Origin: Armigeres subalbatus
Lineage: Eukaryota > Arthropoda > Insecta > Diptera > Culicidae
NCBI RefSeq assembly: GCF_024139115.2
Contig: NC_085141.1
Location: 243,403,047-243,467,046, forward strand
Reading direction: 5' to 3'
Length of the DNA: 64,000 nucleotides
Shown here: piece after piece, positions 22,767 through 34,619 of the stretch
How positions within the stretch are numbered: the first letter of the stretch is position 1
Layout of the letters: every line of letters begins with the position of its first letter
Notes under the pieces: model-generated
Told to the model about the DNA's origin: nothing
What the model saw: the letters and a program-made list of their open reading frames with translations, nothing else
The model's database searches: none
Program-made: the position numbers and the translations under genes

Positions 22767-24492
22767 TCCGCTCCGTGCCGCGAGCCGAAATGTGCCGGGA
22801 TAAGGATGGGAGCATCTTGACGGACGAACGTGTGGTGATCGAAAGGTGGAAGCAGCACTACGAGGAACATCTGAATGGCGTGGAGAGTACAGGCAGTGAA
22901 AGTCAAGGCAGCGGAGGAGATGACTACGTCAGTTCAGCGGACGATGGAAGCCAACCAGCCCCCACCTTGAGGGAAGTTAAGGATGCCATTCAACAGCTAA
23001 AGACCAATAAAGCAGCTGGTAAGGATGGTATCGGAGCTGAGCTCATCAAGATGGTTCCGGAAAAGCTGGCCACTTGCCTGCACAAACTGATAGTCAGAAT
23101 CTGGGAAACCGAACAGCTACCGGAGGAGTGGAAGGAAGGGGTTATATGCCCCATCTACAAGAAAGGCGACAAACTGGAGTGAGAACTTTCGAGCGATCAC
23201 CATCCTTAATGCCGCCTACAAAGTGATATCCCAGATCATCTTCCGTCGTCTGTCACCATTAGTGAACGAGTTCGTGGGAAGTTATCAAGCCGGCTTCGTT
23301 GACGGCCGCTCGACAACGGACCAGATCTTTACTGTACGGCAAATCCTTCAAAAATGCCGTGAATACCAGGTCCCAACGCACCATCTGTTCGTTGATTTCA
23401 AGGCGGCATACGACAGTATAGACCGCGTAGAGCTATGGAAAATTATGGACGAAAACAGCTTCCTGCGAAGCTTACCAGACTGATCAAAGCAACGATGGAT
23501 GGTGTGCAAAACTGTGTGAAGATTTCGGGCGAACACTCCAGTTCGTTCGAATCGCGCCGGGGACTAAGACAAGGTGATGGACTTTCGTGCCTGTTGTTCA
23601 ACATTGCGCTTGTGTCATGCGGAGAGCCGGGTGTAACAGCCGGGGTACGATTTTCAATAGATCCAGTCAATTTATTTGCTTCGCGGATGACATGGACATT
23701 GTCGGCCGAACATTTGCAAAGGTGGCAGAACTGTACACCCGCCTGAAACGTGAAGCAACAAAAGTTGGACTGGTGGTGAATGCGTCAAAGACAAAGTACA
23801 TGCTTGTGGGCGGAACCGAGCGCGACAGGGCCCGCCTGGGAAGCAGTGTTACGATAGACGGGGATACCTTCGAGGTGGTCGAGGAATTCGTCTACCTCGG
23901 ATCCTTGCTAACGGCTGACAACAACGTTAGCCGTGAAATACGAAGGCGCATCATCAGTGGAAGTCGGGCCTACTACGGGCTCCAGAAGAAACTGCGGTCG
24001 AAAAGATTTGCCACCGCACCAAATGTGTCATGTCCAAGACGCTAATAAGACCGGTTGTCCTCTACGGACGTAAAACATGGACAATGCTAGAGAAGGACTT
24101 GCAAGTACTCGGAGTATTCGAGAGACGGGTGCTTAGGACCATCTTTGGCGTGTGCAAGAAGACGGTGTGGCGGCGAAGAATGAACCACGAGCTCGCCCAA
24201 CTCTACGGCGAACCCAGTATCCAGAAGGTAGCTAAAGCCGGAAGGGTACGATGGGCAGGACATGTTGCAAGAATGCCGGACAGCAACCCTGCAAAGATGG
24301 TGTTCGCTTCCGATCCGGCAGGTACGAGACGGCGTGGAGCGCAGCGAGCGAGATGGGCAGACCAGGTGCAGAACGACTTGGCGAGTGTGGGGCGTATCCG
24401 AGGATGGAGAGATGCAGCCTCGAACCGTGTATTGTGGCGTCAAATTGTTGATTCAGTGTTATCTGTTTAGATGTTAACTAAATAAATGAATG
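22767..24492 (+). pseudogene. 5'-truncated, frameshifted non-LTR retrotransposon (LINE) pol
   Basis: Successive frames give a reverse transcriptase in the right order: NKAAGKDGIGAELIK, IYKKGDKLE, GSYQAGFVDGRSTTDQIF, motif A DFKAAYDS, motif B GLRQGDGLSCLLFN, motif C FADDMDIVG. A C-terminal part with VVLYGRKTWTM, RWAGHVARM and RRRGAQRARWADQV follows. Frameshifts occur near 23180, 23465, 23620 and 24020. The endonuclease part is absent, so the copy is truncated and dead. Such elements copy themselves through RNA by target-primed reverse transcription. Clade assignment (RTE-like or Jockey-related) is not certain from sight. Confidence 0.88.
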
Positions 24493-25120
24493 AAAATAGT
24501 CCGTATGGAAGACTTACTTTCGGAAAAATCGCTATGAGACTCGTCATTAGTGTGGCAATATTGTTTTATACTGTTTGATATGGGTTCCATGGAGAAAAAT
24601 TGAGTAACTGGCGAAATACCCCAAACACCAGTTTGCTGGTACCCCAAGGGAATCTGGAATAATTCCGAAATTATCCAGAAATTCCAAAAAAAACTCAGTA
24701 TGCAGCCAAAACTAGAATAAAAATTGGATCTTGTGTCAAAATTTCATCAAGATTGGACAAAAAATAAAAAAGTTATGATTTTTTCAAAATCAAAAATCGC
24801 TTTCTCAAAGAGCTTGGCCTTTTGGGTGTTAAGCACATTTATGGCTTTGTGCTGTGAAAAAACGAAAGCATTTGGTCATTGTTATGAAAAGTTGTTAAAA
24901 TTTTGCTTGGCCAATCAAAAAATCTTTAGGAACGTCAAAACATACAAACCGCCATGCAGAACAAATAAGGTTGTCAATCCAGAAAATAACTCACCACATA
25001 AAGGTCATTTGTCTAGAGGATCTATACTAAAAAATACGCTAGAACAAAACTACTTTAGTCCTCGATAAAACAGGGGGTGATCAAGTCTCCCCGGGGATCA
25101 AGTCTACCCACCTTCCCCTA
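24493..25120. other. No gene recognised
   Basis: AT-rich DNA with one 114-codon frame (24724-25068) that is lysine-rich and has no recognisable motif. I would not call it a gene. Confidence 0.45.
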
Positions 25121-25760
25121 TTTTGAACCTTTCGAAGTGGCTTCTTCCTGGTATAGCAGCAACTTGTCTATATTTTCACAGTATACAACATGGCTAGTCT
25201 AAAGTTGTTTGTTAAGACAAAGTTTTTATTCTCTATTTGAAAGTGGATTGATTATAGATACATTTGCATTGAATGCATTCAATATGATTCTTGATTGGAA
25301 CCTTATTCATAGTGACAATGTGTCTACTGGAAGGTTTCTAATATGAAGCTCTGTGAAGAAATTATAAAGGCTGTGTTTTGGAACTATTTGGGGAAATTTT
25401 TCATTATCACTATATCTTTTGTTCACTATATCTTTTTGACACACACTATATTGTTTTTTTTTTCAGCCAGAAAGACAGTCAAAATCATTTTCCATGAAAC
25501 CAAACAGGATAAATCTCCGTGAAAAAGTAGCGGCATTATAAACATTGACTGCCATCGAGCCCTGAAGAAGAACCTATCCCTGGATCGATACGTTGGCGAT
25601 GAAGTAAAATCGCGAACAAGTATGAAGCGATAGAGGGTGAAAAGGAGAAAGGAAGACCATCTATTGAACAGCATACAATCGAAGCGTGAATCTTCTTGCC
25701 TAACGCCCTGGTTGTGGACGGCTTGGTTAGTGGTATGGAATCCACCGTGCCAAGACAGGC
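25121..25760 (+). repeat. Duplicated block, copy 2, leading into a large TTAGCTTTAGC array
   Basis: This is a direct copy of 21649-22192 with short indels. Immediately after it the tandem TTAGCTTTAGC sequence starts, as in copy 1, but expands to over 1 kb. The array therefore belongs to the duplicated unit and grew in this copy. Confidence 0.75.
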
Positions 25761-27063
25761 TAAGCTTTAGCTTAGCTTTAGCTTAGCTTTAGCTTAGCTT
25801 TAGCTTAGCTTTAGCTTAGCTTTAGCTTAGCTTTAGCTTAGCTTTTAGCTTGAAGCTTAGCTTAGCTTTAGCTTTAGCTTTAGCTTAGCTTTTAGCTTAG
25901 CTTAAAATTAAATTTCACCAAAATTACTAAGGCGAAGCTGACCAGCCAGCTTAGGCTGTTCCAGTTCAGGCTGAAATTCAGTTGAGCTTCCACTCCCACC
26001 ATGACCACTCCCACCTGTTCTGTTCCCACCTTGTACCTGAGCACCCAGCAGGCTGAGGCAGGCTGATGTTCAGCTCCTGTTCCCACCTGTTCCACCTGTT
26101 CAGCCCCCAGCCCACTGTCGCCCCAGCCCACTGGGTTCAGCCCCAGCCCACTCCCACCCCAGAGCTGTTCCCAGGCACTCTGGGCCAGGCCTGAGCCCGG
26201 GCTGTTCCAGGCGGGCTCGAGCGGGCTGCTCCAGCCCTGAGGCAGGGATTCCCAGGCCAGGCCTCACCCCGGACCCCAGCCCCTGTTCACCCTGTCTGAG
26301 CCTGGAGGCACGGAGGCACCCTGTTCCCAGCCCCCAGGCTCCAGAGCTGTTCTGCAGCCAGGCTGAGCCCAGCCTGTTCCCAGGGACCTGAGCAGGGCTG
26401 TTCCTGTTCCTGTACCGTCACTGGGGGCACTCACCCCCATCCCAGCTCCTGGGCGGGGCTGGGGCCAGTCTGCACCTGTTCAGCTCCCAGCTCCAGCCAC
26501 CCAGCTCAGCCTCCAGGCTTCCCCCACCTCAGCCCCAGCCTCACTCCCTGTTCCTCAGCCCCTCACTGTTCTCACCCTCAGCCCTCCAGGGGCCCAGGTG
26601 GGGCTGGGGGCTGGCCTCAGCTCAGGCTGGGTTAGCTCCCCAGCCTCAGCCCCTGCCTCAGCTGTTCCACCAGCCTCAGCTTTGCAGCTTATGCTTTAGC
26701 TTAGCCCACTGGCAGCTCCCACTCCAGCCCCCAGCCTCCACTTTTAGCTTAGCTTTAGGCCCCGCGCTTTAAGCTTAGCTTTAGCTTAGCTTTAGCTTTG
26801 CTTGAATAGCTTTCAGCTTTACTAGCTTTAGCTTAGCTATTTAGCTTACCGGCCTTTAGCTCAGCTGGCTTAGCTTTAGCTTAGCTGAGCTTAGCTTTTA
26901 GCTTAGCTTTAGCCTTTAGCTTATAAGCTTAGCCTAGCTTAGCTTTAACAGCTATTTTAGGCTTCAGCTTCTGTTTCAGCTTAGCTTTAGCTTAGCTTTA
27001 GCTTAGCTTTAGCTTAGCTTTAGCTTAGCTTTAGCTTAGCTTTAGCTTAGCTTTAGCTTAGCC
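25761..27063 (+). repeat. 11-bp TTAGCTTTAGC satellite with GC-rich core
   Basis: Clean TTAGCTTTAGC units fill 25761-25905 and about 26930-27063. Between them, 25925-26690 is very GC-rich, built from words like CAGCCCCAGCC, GCTGTTCC and CTCCCACC. Degenerate satellite words are mixed in at 26690-26930. No believable open frame is present. See the findings for the possibility that the GC-rich core is an assembly artefact. Confidence 0.75.
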
Positions 27064-27570
27064 TCTGGAATGAGTTATTAAAAAACGACTAAATGATCGA
27101 ATGCAGATTACTAAATGATCGATAACATCCTTGGTGCGAAATCTTGATCTTGATCTTGAAGAGATTTTCAAAATTCTCTTATTTGGACTTCCGACGAAAG
27201 TAAGGAAGAAATTTTTTGACAGATGAAAAAGAAAACGAGAATTTAAATTTCTTCCAAATTTTTGTGGGAGAAATTCGATGAGAGATTTTTTTGGGATGAA
27301 ATTTGACGGTATAATTGAGTCTTTACTTCCTATATTGAGTGGAAAATGTTCTCGGTTCCATGGGCATGTATCCATTGTACTTACATTGTACTTAATTTTC
27401 ACTCAAGATTCATACTCATGCAATGGAAAGCATAGCTTTCAATAAATAACTGTGGAAATGCTAATAGAGCGCTAAATTAAAAATAAGGCCAAGTTCCAGA
27501 TGGAATTAAGAACCATTGAGCAAGAAGAAGAATCGTGTTTGACTGATTATTTGATTACATTTTTTCAAGG
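27064..27570. other. Unique spacer between inverted satellite arrays, with a SINE-like tail
   Basis: This is AT-rich sequence. At 27430-27535 it holds AATAAATAACTGTGGAAATG, AATAGAGCGCTAA and a final AAGAAGAAGAA. These resemble the 3' half of an Aedes SINE of the Feilai kind, without the tRNA-like head. Confidence 0.4.
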
Positions 27571-27572
27571 CA

Positions 27573-29620
27573 AAGCTAAGCTAAAGCTAAGCTAAAGCTA
27601 AGCTAAAGCTAAGCTAAAGCTAAGCTAAAGCTAAGCTAAAGCTAAGCTAAAGCTAAGCTAAAGCTAAGCTAAAGCTAAGCTAAAGCTAAGCTAAAGTTGT
27701 TAAAGCTAAGCTAAAGCTAGCTAAAAGCTTGAGCTAAAGCTAGCTAAAGTTAAGCTAAAGGCTAGCTAAAGTTAAGCTAAAGAAGCTAGTTAAGCTAAAG
27801 CAAGCTAAGCTAAAGTTGTTTAAAGGCTTAAGGCTTAAAGCTAAGCTAAGCAGGAACAGCTAGCAGACAGCAGTTAAAGTTAACAGCAGCTAAAGCAAGC
27901 AAGCAGCTAAAGCAGGAAGCAGCAAAGTTGTTAAGCAGCTAAAGCAAGGAGTTAAAGCAGCAACAGGAAGCAAAGTGAACAGCTACCTGGGGCACAGCCT
28001 GCAGCAGCAAGCAGCAACTGAGGTCCGTGGGAACAGAAAGCAGCCCCAGCCCTGAAGCAGCAACCCAGGGCTGAAAGCAGCCCCGTGGAACAGCCCCAGG
28101 AACGGTTAAAGCAGCTAAAGCAGCAACAGCATTCAACAGTGCAGGAACGCCCCAGCCTGGCCCCAGCCCCCACCAGGGCTGCCCCAGGGGGCTCAGGCTG
28201 GCCCTGGCACCAGCCCTGCCTCAGCCCTGGGTGAGCCCAGCCCTGAGCCCAGGGAGCCTGGTGCCTCCGCCCCAGCCCCACCAGCCTGGCCAGCTCAGCC
28301 CAGCCTGGCCCAGCCCGAGCTCAGCCCACCCAGCTCCGGCCCCAGTGCCAACTGGGGCCGTCCAGCCTGTGCTCAGCCCCAGTCCCGGCCCCGTCTGGGC
28401 CCGGGGAGCCTGCCCCAGGCTGGGCTCTCAGTCTGGGAGCTGGGAGGAGGCACCAGCTGAGCGTGCCTGAGTGAGGCAGGCTCCGAGGCTCCAGCCCGCC
28501 TCAGCCCAGCCCCAGGCTGAGGTCTCCAGCTGAGGCTCAGCCTGCCTCAGCCCACAACCCAGCCCTGGCTGAGCCTGGCCCAGCCTGGCTGAGCCCTGAG
28601 CCTGCCCGGCCTCAGGTGAGAACAACAGCCTGGCCCCAGTCACAGGTGGCTGTAGCCTGGCTGAACAGCCCCGCCTCAGCCTGAGCCTGAGTCTGGGAAC
28701 CAGTCCCAGCCCTGGGTCAGCTGGGTGGGGCTGGTCAGCTCCCGGGCCCAGCCTGCCTCAGCCCTGGCCCAGCCCGTGCCCTGAACAGGGCTCCAGTCCC
28801 GCCCAGCTCCTGGGGCTCAGCCCTGGGCTCGTCCCAAAGCCCGCCCCAGCCTGAGACAGGGCTGGGGCTGGGGCTGGGCCCGTCAGCCCCCGTCTCAGTC
28901 CGTCACTGCCCCAGCCCGCCAGCCTGGCCTGGAGCCCTGCCTCAGGTGGTCAGCCTGCTCAGCCTCTGGGCCTGTGGGAACAGCCTGAACAGCCTGGGTC
29001 CAGCCAGGCTCCAGCCTGGCCTCAGCGCCCCAACAGGTCTGTGCCCGGTCAAAGCCTGCCTGTGGAACAGTTGTGCCCACTTAAGCTCAAAGGTGCAGCC
29101 TGGAAGCTCAGCCTGCCTCCGCCAGCCTGGTTAACCAGCCTGCCCAGACAGGCCTGTGCCTGAGCTGAACCAGCTAAGCCCAGTCATAAACCCAGTACTT
29201 CACTTCCAGCTTGCTTAAAGCCTTCACTCCAGCACTCCAGCTTGCTGTGCCCCTTCAAGCTTCAAGTTGCTTAAAGCTGTCTTAAAGCTTGCTCAGCTAA
29301 CTCACTTGTGCTTCAAAAAAGCTTCGCTTCAAAGTTCCGCCTAAAGCTCAGCCTGCACTTCCTTCAGCTTGCTGTGCGCTGTTTAAAAGCTTGCCTGCCT
29401 GGCTCAGCCTCGCTTTCAGCAGTTGCTTCAGCTTTCGTTTAAAGCTAAGCTAAAGCTTCGCTTTAAAATAAGTTAAAGCTTCAAGCTAAAGCTTGCTTCA
29501 GCTAAGCTAAAGCTAAGCTGAAGCTGCTTTAAAGCTAAGCTGTTCAAAGCTGTTTAAAGCTAAGCCAAAGCTAAGCTTTAAAGCTTAAGCTAAAGCTAAG
29601 CTAAAGCTTAAAGCTTTACA
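27573..29620 (-). repeat. 11-bp satellite in opposite orientation, with GC-rich core
   Basis: GCTAAGCTAAA units, the reverse complement of the array before 27063, fill 27573-27700. They decay to about 27950 and return in degenerate form at 29190-29620. The middle (27950-29190) is GC-rich and full of CAGCCTGGCC, CAGCCCCAG and CCTCAGCC words. Frames of up to 109 codons there are low-complexity and not credible genes. Confidence 0.72.
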
Positions 29621-32220
29621 CAGTACGAACAAAAACCTGTAAATTTCGTTCAAGTAGATGTAACAAATCTGTCTGATGTTAAACGACAGAAAGTTATGGG
29701 TTGTTTTAAATTTACACGTGCTGGAATTTTACAGTTCTTATTTTTATTTGAAAACAAAAAAAAGGAGCAGAGCATGGGAATCGAACATTGGTCTGCAGAG
29801 TGAGAGCCGAACTTGTTATCATCTCGGGTATTTCCGCTTCTTGATATCGAGTCGATCAAGGTGTACCAGGTTAAACGTTTTGGTGATTCGATAATTCTTC
29901 ATTAGGCTGAACGATAGCTTAAATTTACATGACACGGAAACTCCATCGAGACGGAATCATTTGAGACTCAGTATGCTGAATGCATTACAGATTTCTCGCC
30001 GGAAGAAGCAAAACAAAAAGTTGCAGCGATGAAATGCAGCGTCATAAAGGCTGCTTTATTTTCATATGCGAAGATATCCGTTTAGGTTGATTCTTATATG
30101 AGTAAAATAGGTGCCAGCTGCGGTTTGCATGAAATGCAGTGAAGTTTGTTTTGATTTGTTTTGACAGCCACGTGCTCGCTCACCAAGGTTTCCGGTAGAG
30201 TCATGTAAAATTAAGATATATTCAATTGAAATTTCAATGGTTTTATCATTTACATCACAGAATCTTAAAATTATGATCTGGTACACATTCTGTTTCCGAT
30301 CTTTACATTTAATTATGAATTCCGTCGTGGCTAATTTTCATAATATTTTACTGTGTGCCAATAAGAAGAAGAAAAAAGAGGACAACAATATTCTTCTACT
30401 TCTTTTATTTCTTCAAGGGATCTACTGTCCAACTCTAATTTTGACTGCTTCTCAATTAACCAACCCACCCAGGTGGTCATTGCTGTCATCATTCGGGAGA
30501 GGTTTGCTCTCCCCTGAAGAACGGGAACTGCGGATATCCTGCCCGGGGTGTGAGTCCCTATGAACTCCAGAGCCAGAATCAATTTCGTCTTGGTCAGCCA
30601 TAGAAAGTACATCTTTTTGCCACAGTCTGTCAATATAGCATTGCACTTTTTTATGGAATCTGATCTCATACTTTTACTTTTACTTTTACTCAATAAATTA
30701 TCGATTATCAGCCCGTGACGTCAGCCCGTGAAGTCTGTTCAGCACTCTGTTTGTTCTCATAAGTTTTCATCGATTGCACAATCCGACTGTCTGAGAGATT
30801 CTAATCTCAACCTGATATCTACGCGTTCTACGTTAAACCGCTGTTGAACAAGCATGAAGACTTTCTTTACTACGATGGAGCTACAGTTGAACAAATTGAT
30901 TTTTCTGCAAGTAGCAATCGGAGCTTATTAGCTTATTAGCAATCGGAGCTTAGAGGTCCTAAGCGATCAAGTACATGGCCATAATCCTGTTTGTTTGTTC
31001 TACATATATTCCTTATTTGATAACCGATTCGTATTTTATAGCATTTTATGTTTAGTTTATAGCAGTTTGATGTTTTGCTACTCAGTCCTTTAAACAGAAG
31101 TTATGCTATGTTGTGTATCCGATGGTCAGCCAAAGTCCAAATCAAAAATTAAATGGAATGAATATCAACAATTTTGGATGCACCAAAAACGTTCCTATCC
31201 CGACAACTTTAATAGTTGGTAACGCTCTACTCGTCATGCGAACACATAACTACATCGTGGTAACATCTAACGAAAAGTTCTCTGTCTGTTCGTCTTAACA
31301 ACAGCCCTGTACCTCTACGGCAGTCGAGCACCCCTCCTGCGAAAGACGTAAACATCTTGTCTATCGCACCCTGACGCTGCTGCTACTAGAACTTGATTCC
31401 ATCATGGAACAAGCTTACCATGCCGAACCGAGTGCTCTCGTCATGGAGCGCCTCTACAGAAAGAAAATAACTTTTAGCAAGCACCTCCACTTGTCAGCAC
31501 CGTTTTGATGGGATGTGCTTTACTTGATGTTCGAATGCTTGAGCGAGATTCCAAAACGTTTTGTATGCGCAGTTTTTCGCTCTCGGGTAGCGCACTACCT
31601 TTCCTTCCATGGAGCATTACATATGTAGGTATGTAGCGTAAGGTACCGAGCCCGCTGTGGTACAAAACCGAAAAACATGCATCGTTCGCCGGAACTATCA
31701 ACTGCACGAGGGTGGTGTAATTGAGTTGGTCATAAATTTATCCCTTTTTATCGCGTACCCTGCGGTTGGTTAACATTTTTATCTGTCCTCAAAGCATGCA
31801 AAATGTCACGGTAGAAATGTTTGGATCCAACACTGGGATGCTGTACCGAACTCCGCTGATAAGCTTCTTGTTGATAATTGTAGAAAGTAGGATGCAATTT
31901 TAGAATGCAAATGTTGGATTGGATTTCGTTGCTTGCTTGTCGTTACAGCGGTTTAGACTAAAACTTGACCTGAACGTGTTTTCTTTCAGTTTATTATTAT
32001 TTTGAGCAATTCAATTATTCACGCCACGAATATGTTGCCCATCTTTCTACAAGTTTGGATAATTTTTCGAAATTCAACTCAATATACCTATGGATTATGA
32101 CAAAAATGCATTTTATTAGTGTAGGACTGGATTGAACTAAGCAGCAAGGTGCATTTCGCTACGTTCACCAATGAGTCAACATTACGATAGTGCAACAATC
32201 CGCATCTGCACACTAAATTC
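29621..32220. other. No gene recognised
   Basis: Mostly AT-rich DNA. The minus strand has a GTAAAA run at 30670-30692. Short frames (up to 120 codons, 30331-30693 minus) have no recognisable domains and overlap low-complexity sequence. I can support no gene here. Confidence 0.4.
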
Positions 32221-32223
32221 TAT

Positions 32224-32405
32224 AGTTCGGCAAAAATCCGCACTGTTGCGTTCCCAGCAAAATAAAGGCTTATATCCCGGCACAAATGACGTGTGTTAGC
32301 TGATTTTCGGCAACTTTGACAGAAATCTCAACAACAAATATATTTGCTAGGGCTCAGCTGTTCGAATCTCAGTAAAAGTTTAACAAATTGCTGAGATCCA
32401 GGTGA
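32224..32405 (+). mobile_element. MITE-like element (copy 2, inverted relative to 5680-5921)
   Basis: CGGCAAAAATCCGCACTG, GCTGATTTTCGGCAA, GACAGAAATCTC and TTGCTGAGATCCAGGT occur in the same order as in the reverse complement of the 5.7-kb element. Confidence 0.5.
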
Positions 32406-32770
32406 AACAAAATGAAATGTTTGAATGTTTTGAAAACTCATACCTATGTGAATATGTACATTATGTGGTAGATTTTGATTTGAAAAATGTATTGGAGGTA
32501 ACCACTTTTCCTTCGATGAGACTTGAATCCACGACCCTCAGTACTGAGGTTTGGTGACCTGCCCAAAAGTGTACACAGGGATGGTTCCCACTATGTGGTC
32601 GGAGTTTGTCTCAAAACCACCACACAACACATCTCGTAAAATTGTTTCTGTAATGAGTTATTGCCAAACGAGTGAACTGGACTAAATGATTGAAACAATT
32701 CCTGTCCACTGCAGTACCTTTTTACAGTTCTTTGCATCCAGCTTCGCATGGTTATGAATCTATTATACGG

Positions 32771-32940
32771 TGTGGCCCTAAATGGCCGAAACGAAGCTAT
32801 GACGGCGACTCTCCGTGGATGCGTGTGCACGCCGTGGAGGTCTGACTGAAAGAAGAAAAATCATGGCTTGCTGCTCGCCGATTGACACGCTGAGGTGTGA
32901 ATCTATTGTAACACGCTGAAGGCATTTTACTCAAACCCCA
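32771..32940 (+). repeat. LTR-like direct repeat, left copy
   Basis: This is 170 bp from TGTGGCCCTAAATGG to TCAAACCCCA. It has the TG...CA ends expected of an LTR and is about 97% identical to 35760-35929. I see no primer-binding site or pol sequence next to it. Confidence 0.6.
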
Positions 32941-33349
32941 CGTTTCCCTTCTTCTCTCATGAAAAACGAAAAAAAAAATCTTCTAGCATAGGGTGCAATG
33001 CTTGTTTTTCTCCTGGGTTATTTAAATGAGACGAAAGTGAACATCGGTTGCAATTGAGCAACCGGTTAACTCCATTGAAAACTGCACACCATAATAAACT
33101 AGACTCAACATCATGGTTGTAATACCAGAACAATGATTCAGAGTTTGGGTTCCCAGATAGAACGTGATCCATACTTTCGTTGGATGATTAGAGAACAACA
33201 AATTTACGAAGCCTTCTTTTGTTTATCAAATACAATGACAATTTCAAAAAACATTCCAAATCTTACCCAAATGCAATCCAAAACTAAGCGGTGTTGAACT
33301 TCATTACTAATAAGATTTAGGAACAACCTAAAAAAGATAAGAAAATTCA

Positions 33350-34165
33350 TGCTAATCCAAATCCAATCCAAATCCAATCCAATCAAAATCCAATCCAAAT
33401 CCAATCCAAATCCAATCCAGATCCAATCCAAATCCAATCTGAATCCAATCCAAATCCAAACCAAATCCAATCCAGATCCAATCCAAATCCAAACCAAATC
33501 CAATCCAAATCCAATCCAAATCCAATCCAAATCCAATCCAAATCCAATCCAAACCAAACCAATCCAAACCAATCCAAACCAATCCAACCAATCCAAACCA
33601 ATCCAAACCAATCCAAATCCAATCAAATCCAATCCAAACCAATCCAAACCAATCCAAATCAATCCAAACCAATCCAAATCCAATCCAAACCAATCCAAAC
33701 CAATCCAAACCAATCCAAACCAATCCAAATCCAATCCAAACCAATCCAAACCAATCCAAATCCAACCAAACCAATCCAAACCAATCCAAATCAATCCAAA
33801 CCAATCCAAACCAATCCAAACCAATCCAAACCAATCCAAACCAACCAAACCAATCCAAACCAATCCAAACCAATCCAAACCAATCCAACCAATCCAAACC
33901 AATCCAACCAATCCAAACCAATCCAAACCAATCCAAACCAATCCAAATTCAATCCAAATCAATCCAAACCAATCCAACCAATCCAAATCAATCCAAACCA
34001 ATCCAACCAATCAAACCAATCCAAATCAATCCAACCAATCCAAACCAATCCAAATCCAATCCAAATCCAATCCAAATCCAATCCAAATCCAATCCAAATC
34101 CAATCCAAATCCAATCCAAATCCAATCCAAATCCAATCCAAATCCAATCCAAATCTAAATCTAAA
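33350..34165. repeat. AATCCAAACC / AATCCAAATCC minisatellite
   Basis: Roughly 80 units of 10 bp (AATCCAAACC) or 11 bp (AATCCAAATCC) are present. The 11-bp form prevails at both ends and the 10-bp form in the middle. The reading frames it opens (269 codons on the plus strand, 268 on the minus) are products of the repeat. Confidence 0.92.
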
Positions 34166-34380
34166 TCCAATTTTATTCTGATCCAAACCAAAGCCAATCC
34201 AAATCCATACAATTAATCCAACTTTTAGTTTCGCGTATAGTACACCATCAACCATTTGCCATCAACTAGTATTGCTAGCCAATAGTCCAAACTAATCTTA
34301 CGCATTATAAATTCGAACTTCCGAATAGCTTTGTAAAATCCGGCAAACTTATTAATTTTTCAAATTCCAAGATATCTGCT

Positions 34381-34530
34381 TATATCTAGACCAACATTTG
34401 AAAAGGGCGTAACAGCCAAAATTTATTCCTTCTGATTCTTTGTCTGCATATATAGCTATATATGTAGACGAGGAATCAGAAGGAATAAATTTTGGCTGTT
34501 ACGCCCTTTTCAAATGTTGGTCTAGATATA
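34381..34530. repeat. 150-bp near-perfect palindrome
   Basis: TATATCTAGACCAACATTTG at the left is mirrored by CAAATGTTGGTCTAGATATA at the right. The pairing runs through to the centre at ATATAGCTATAT with only about three mismatches. There is essentially no loop. Confidence 0.88.
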
Positions 34531-34619
34531 ATAGCTCGACTGGTAGTCTCATGTACGTTGCCAAGTGGCTTCATGTAATCTAAATTTGTTTTAATCAAAA
34601 TCAATGCTCGCAGGATTTT

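Noticed and set aside
24724..25068. 114-codon plus-strand frame
   Set aside because: Lys-rich, AT-driven composition without a domain, and placed in repeat-flanking DNA.
27939..29134. Frames of 60-109 codons in the GC-rich satellite core
   Set aside because: GC-rich low-complexity sequence has few stops; the peptides are Ala/Gly/Pro/Trp-rich with no domain, and the sequence itself may be an artefact.
33204..34255. Open frames of 98-269 codons on both strands in the AATCC minisatellite
   Set aside because: Low-complexity repeat peptides on both strands at once; the repeat simply lacks stop codons.
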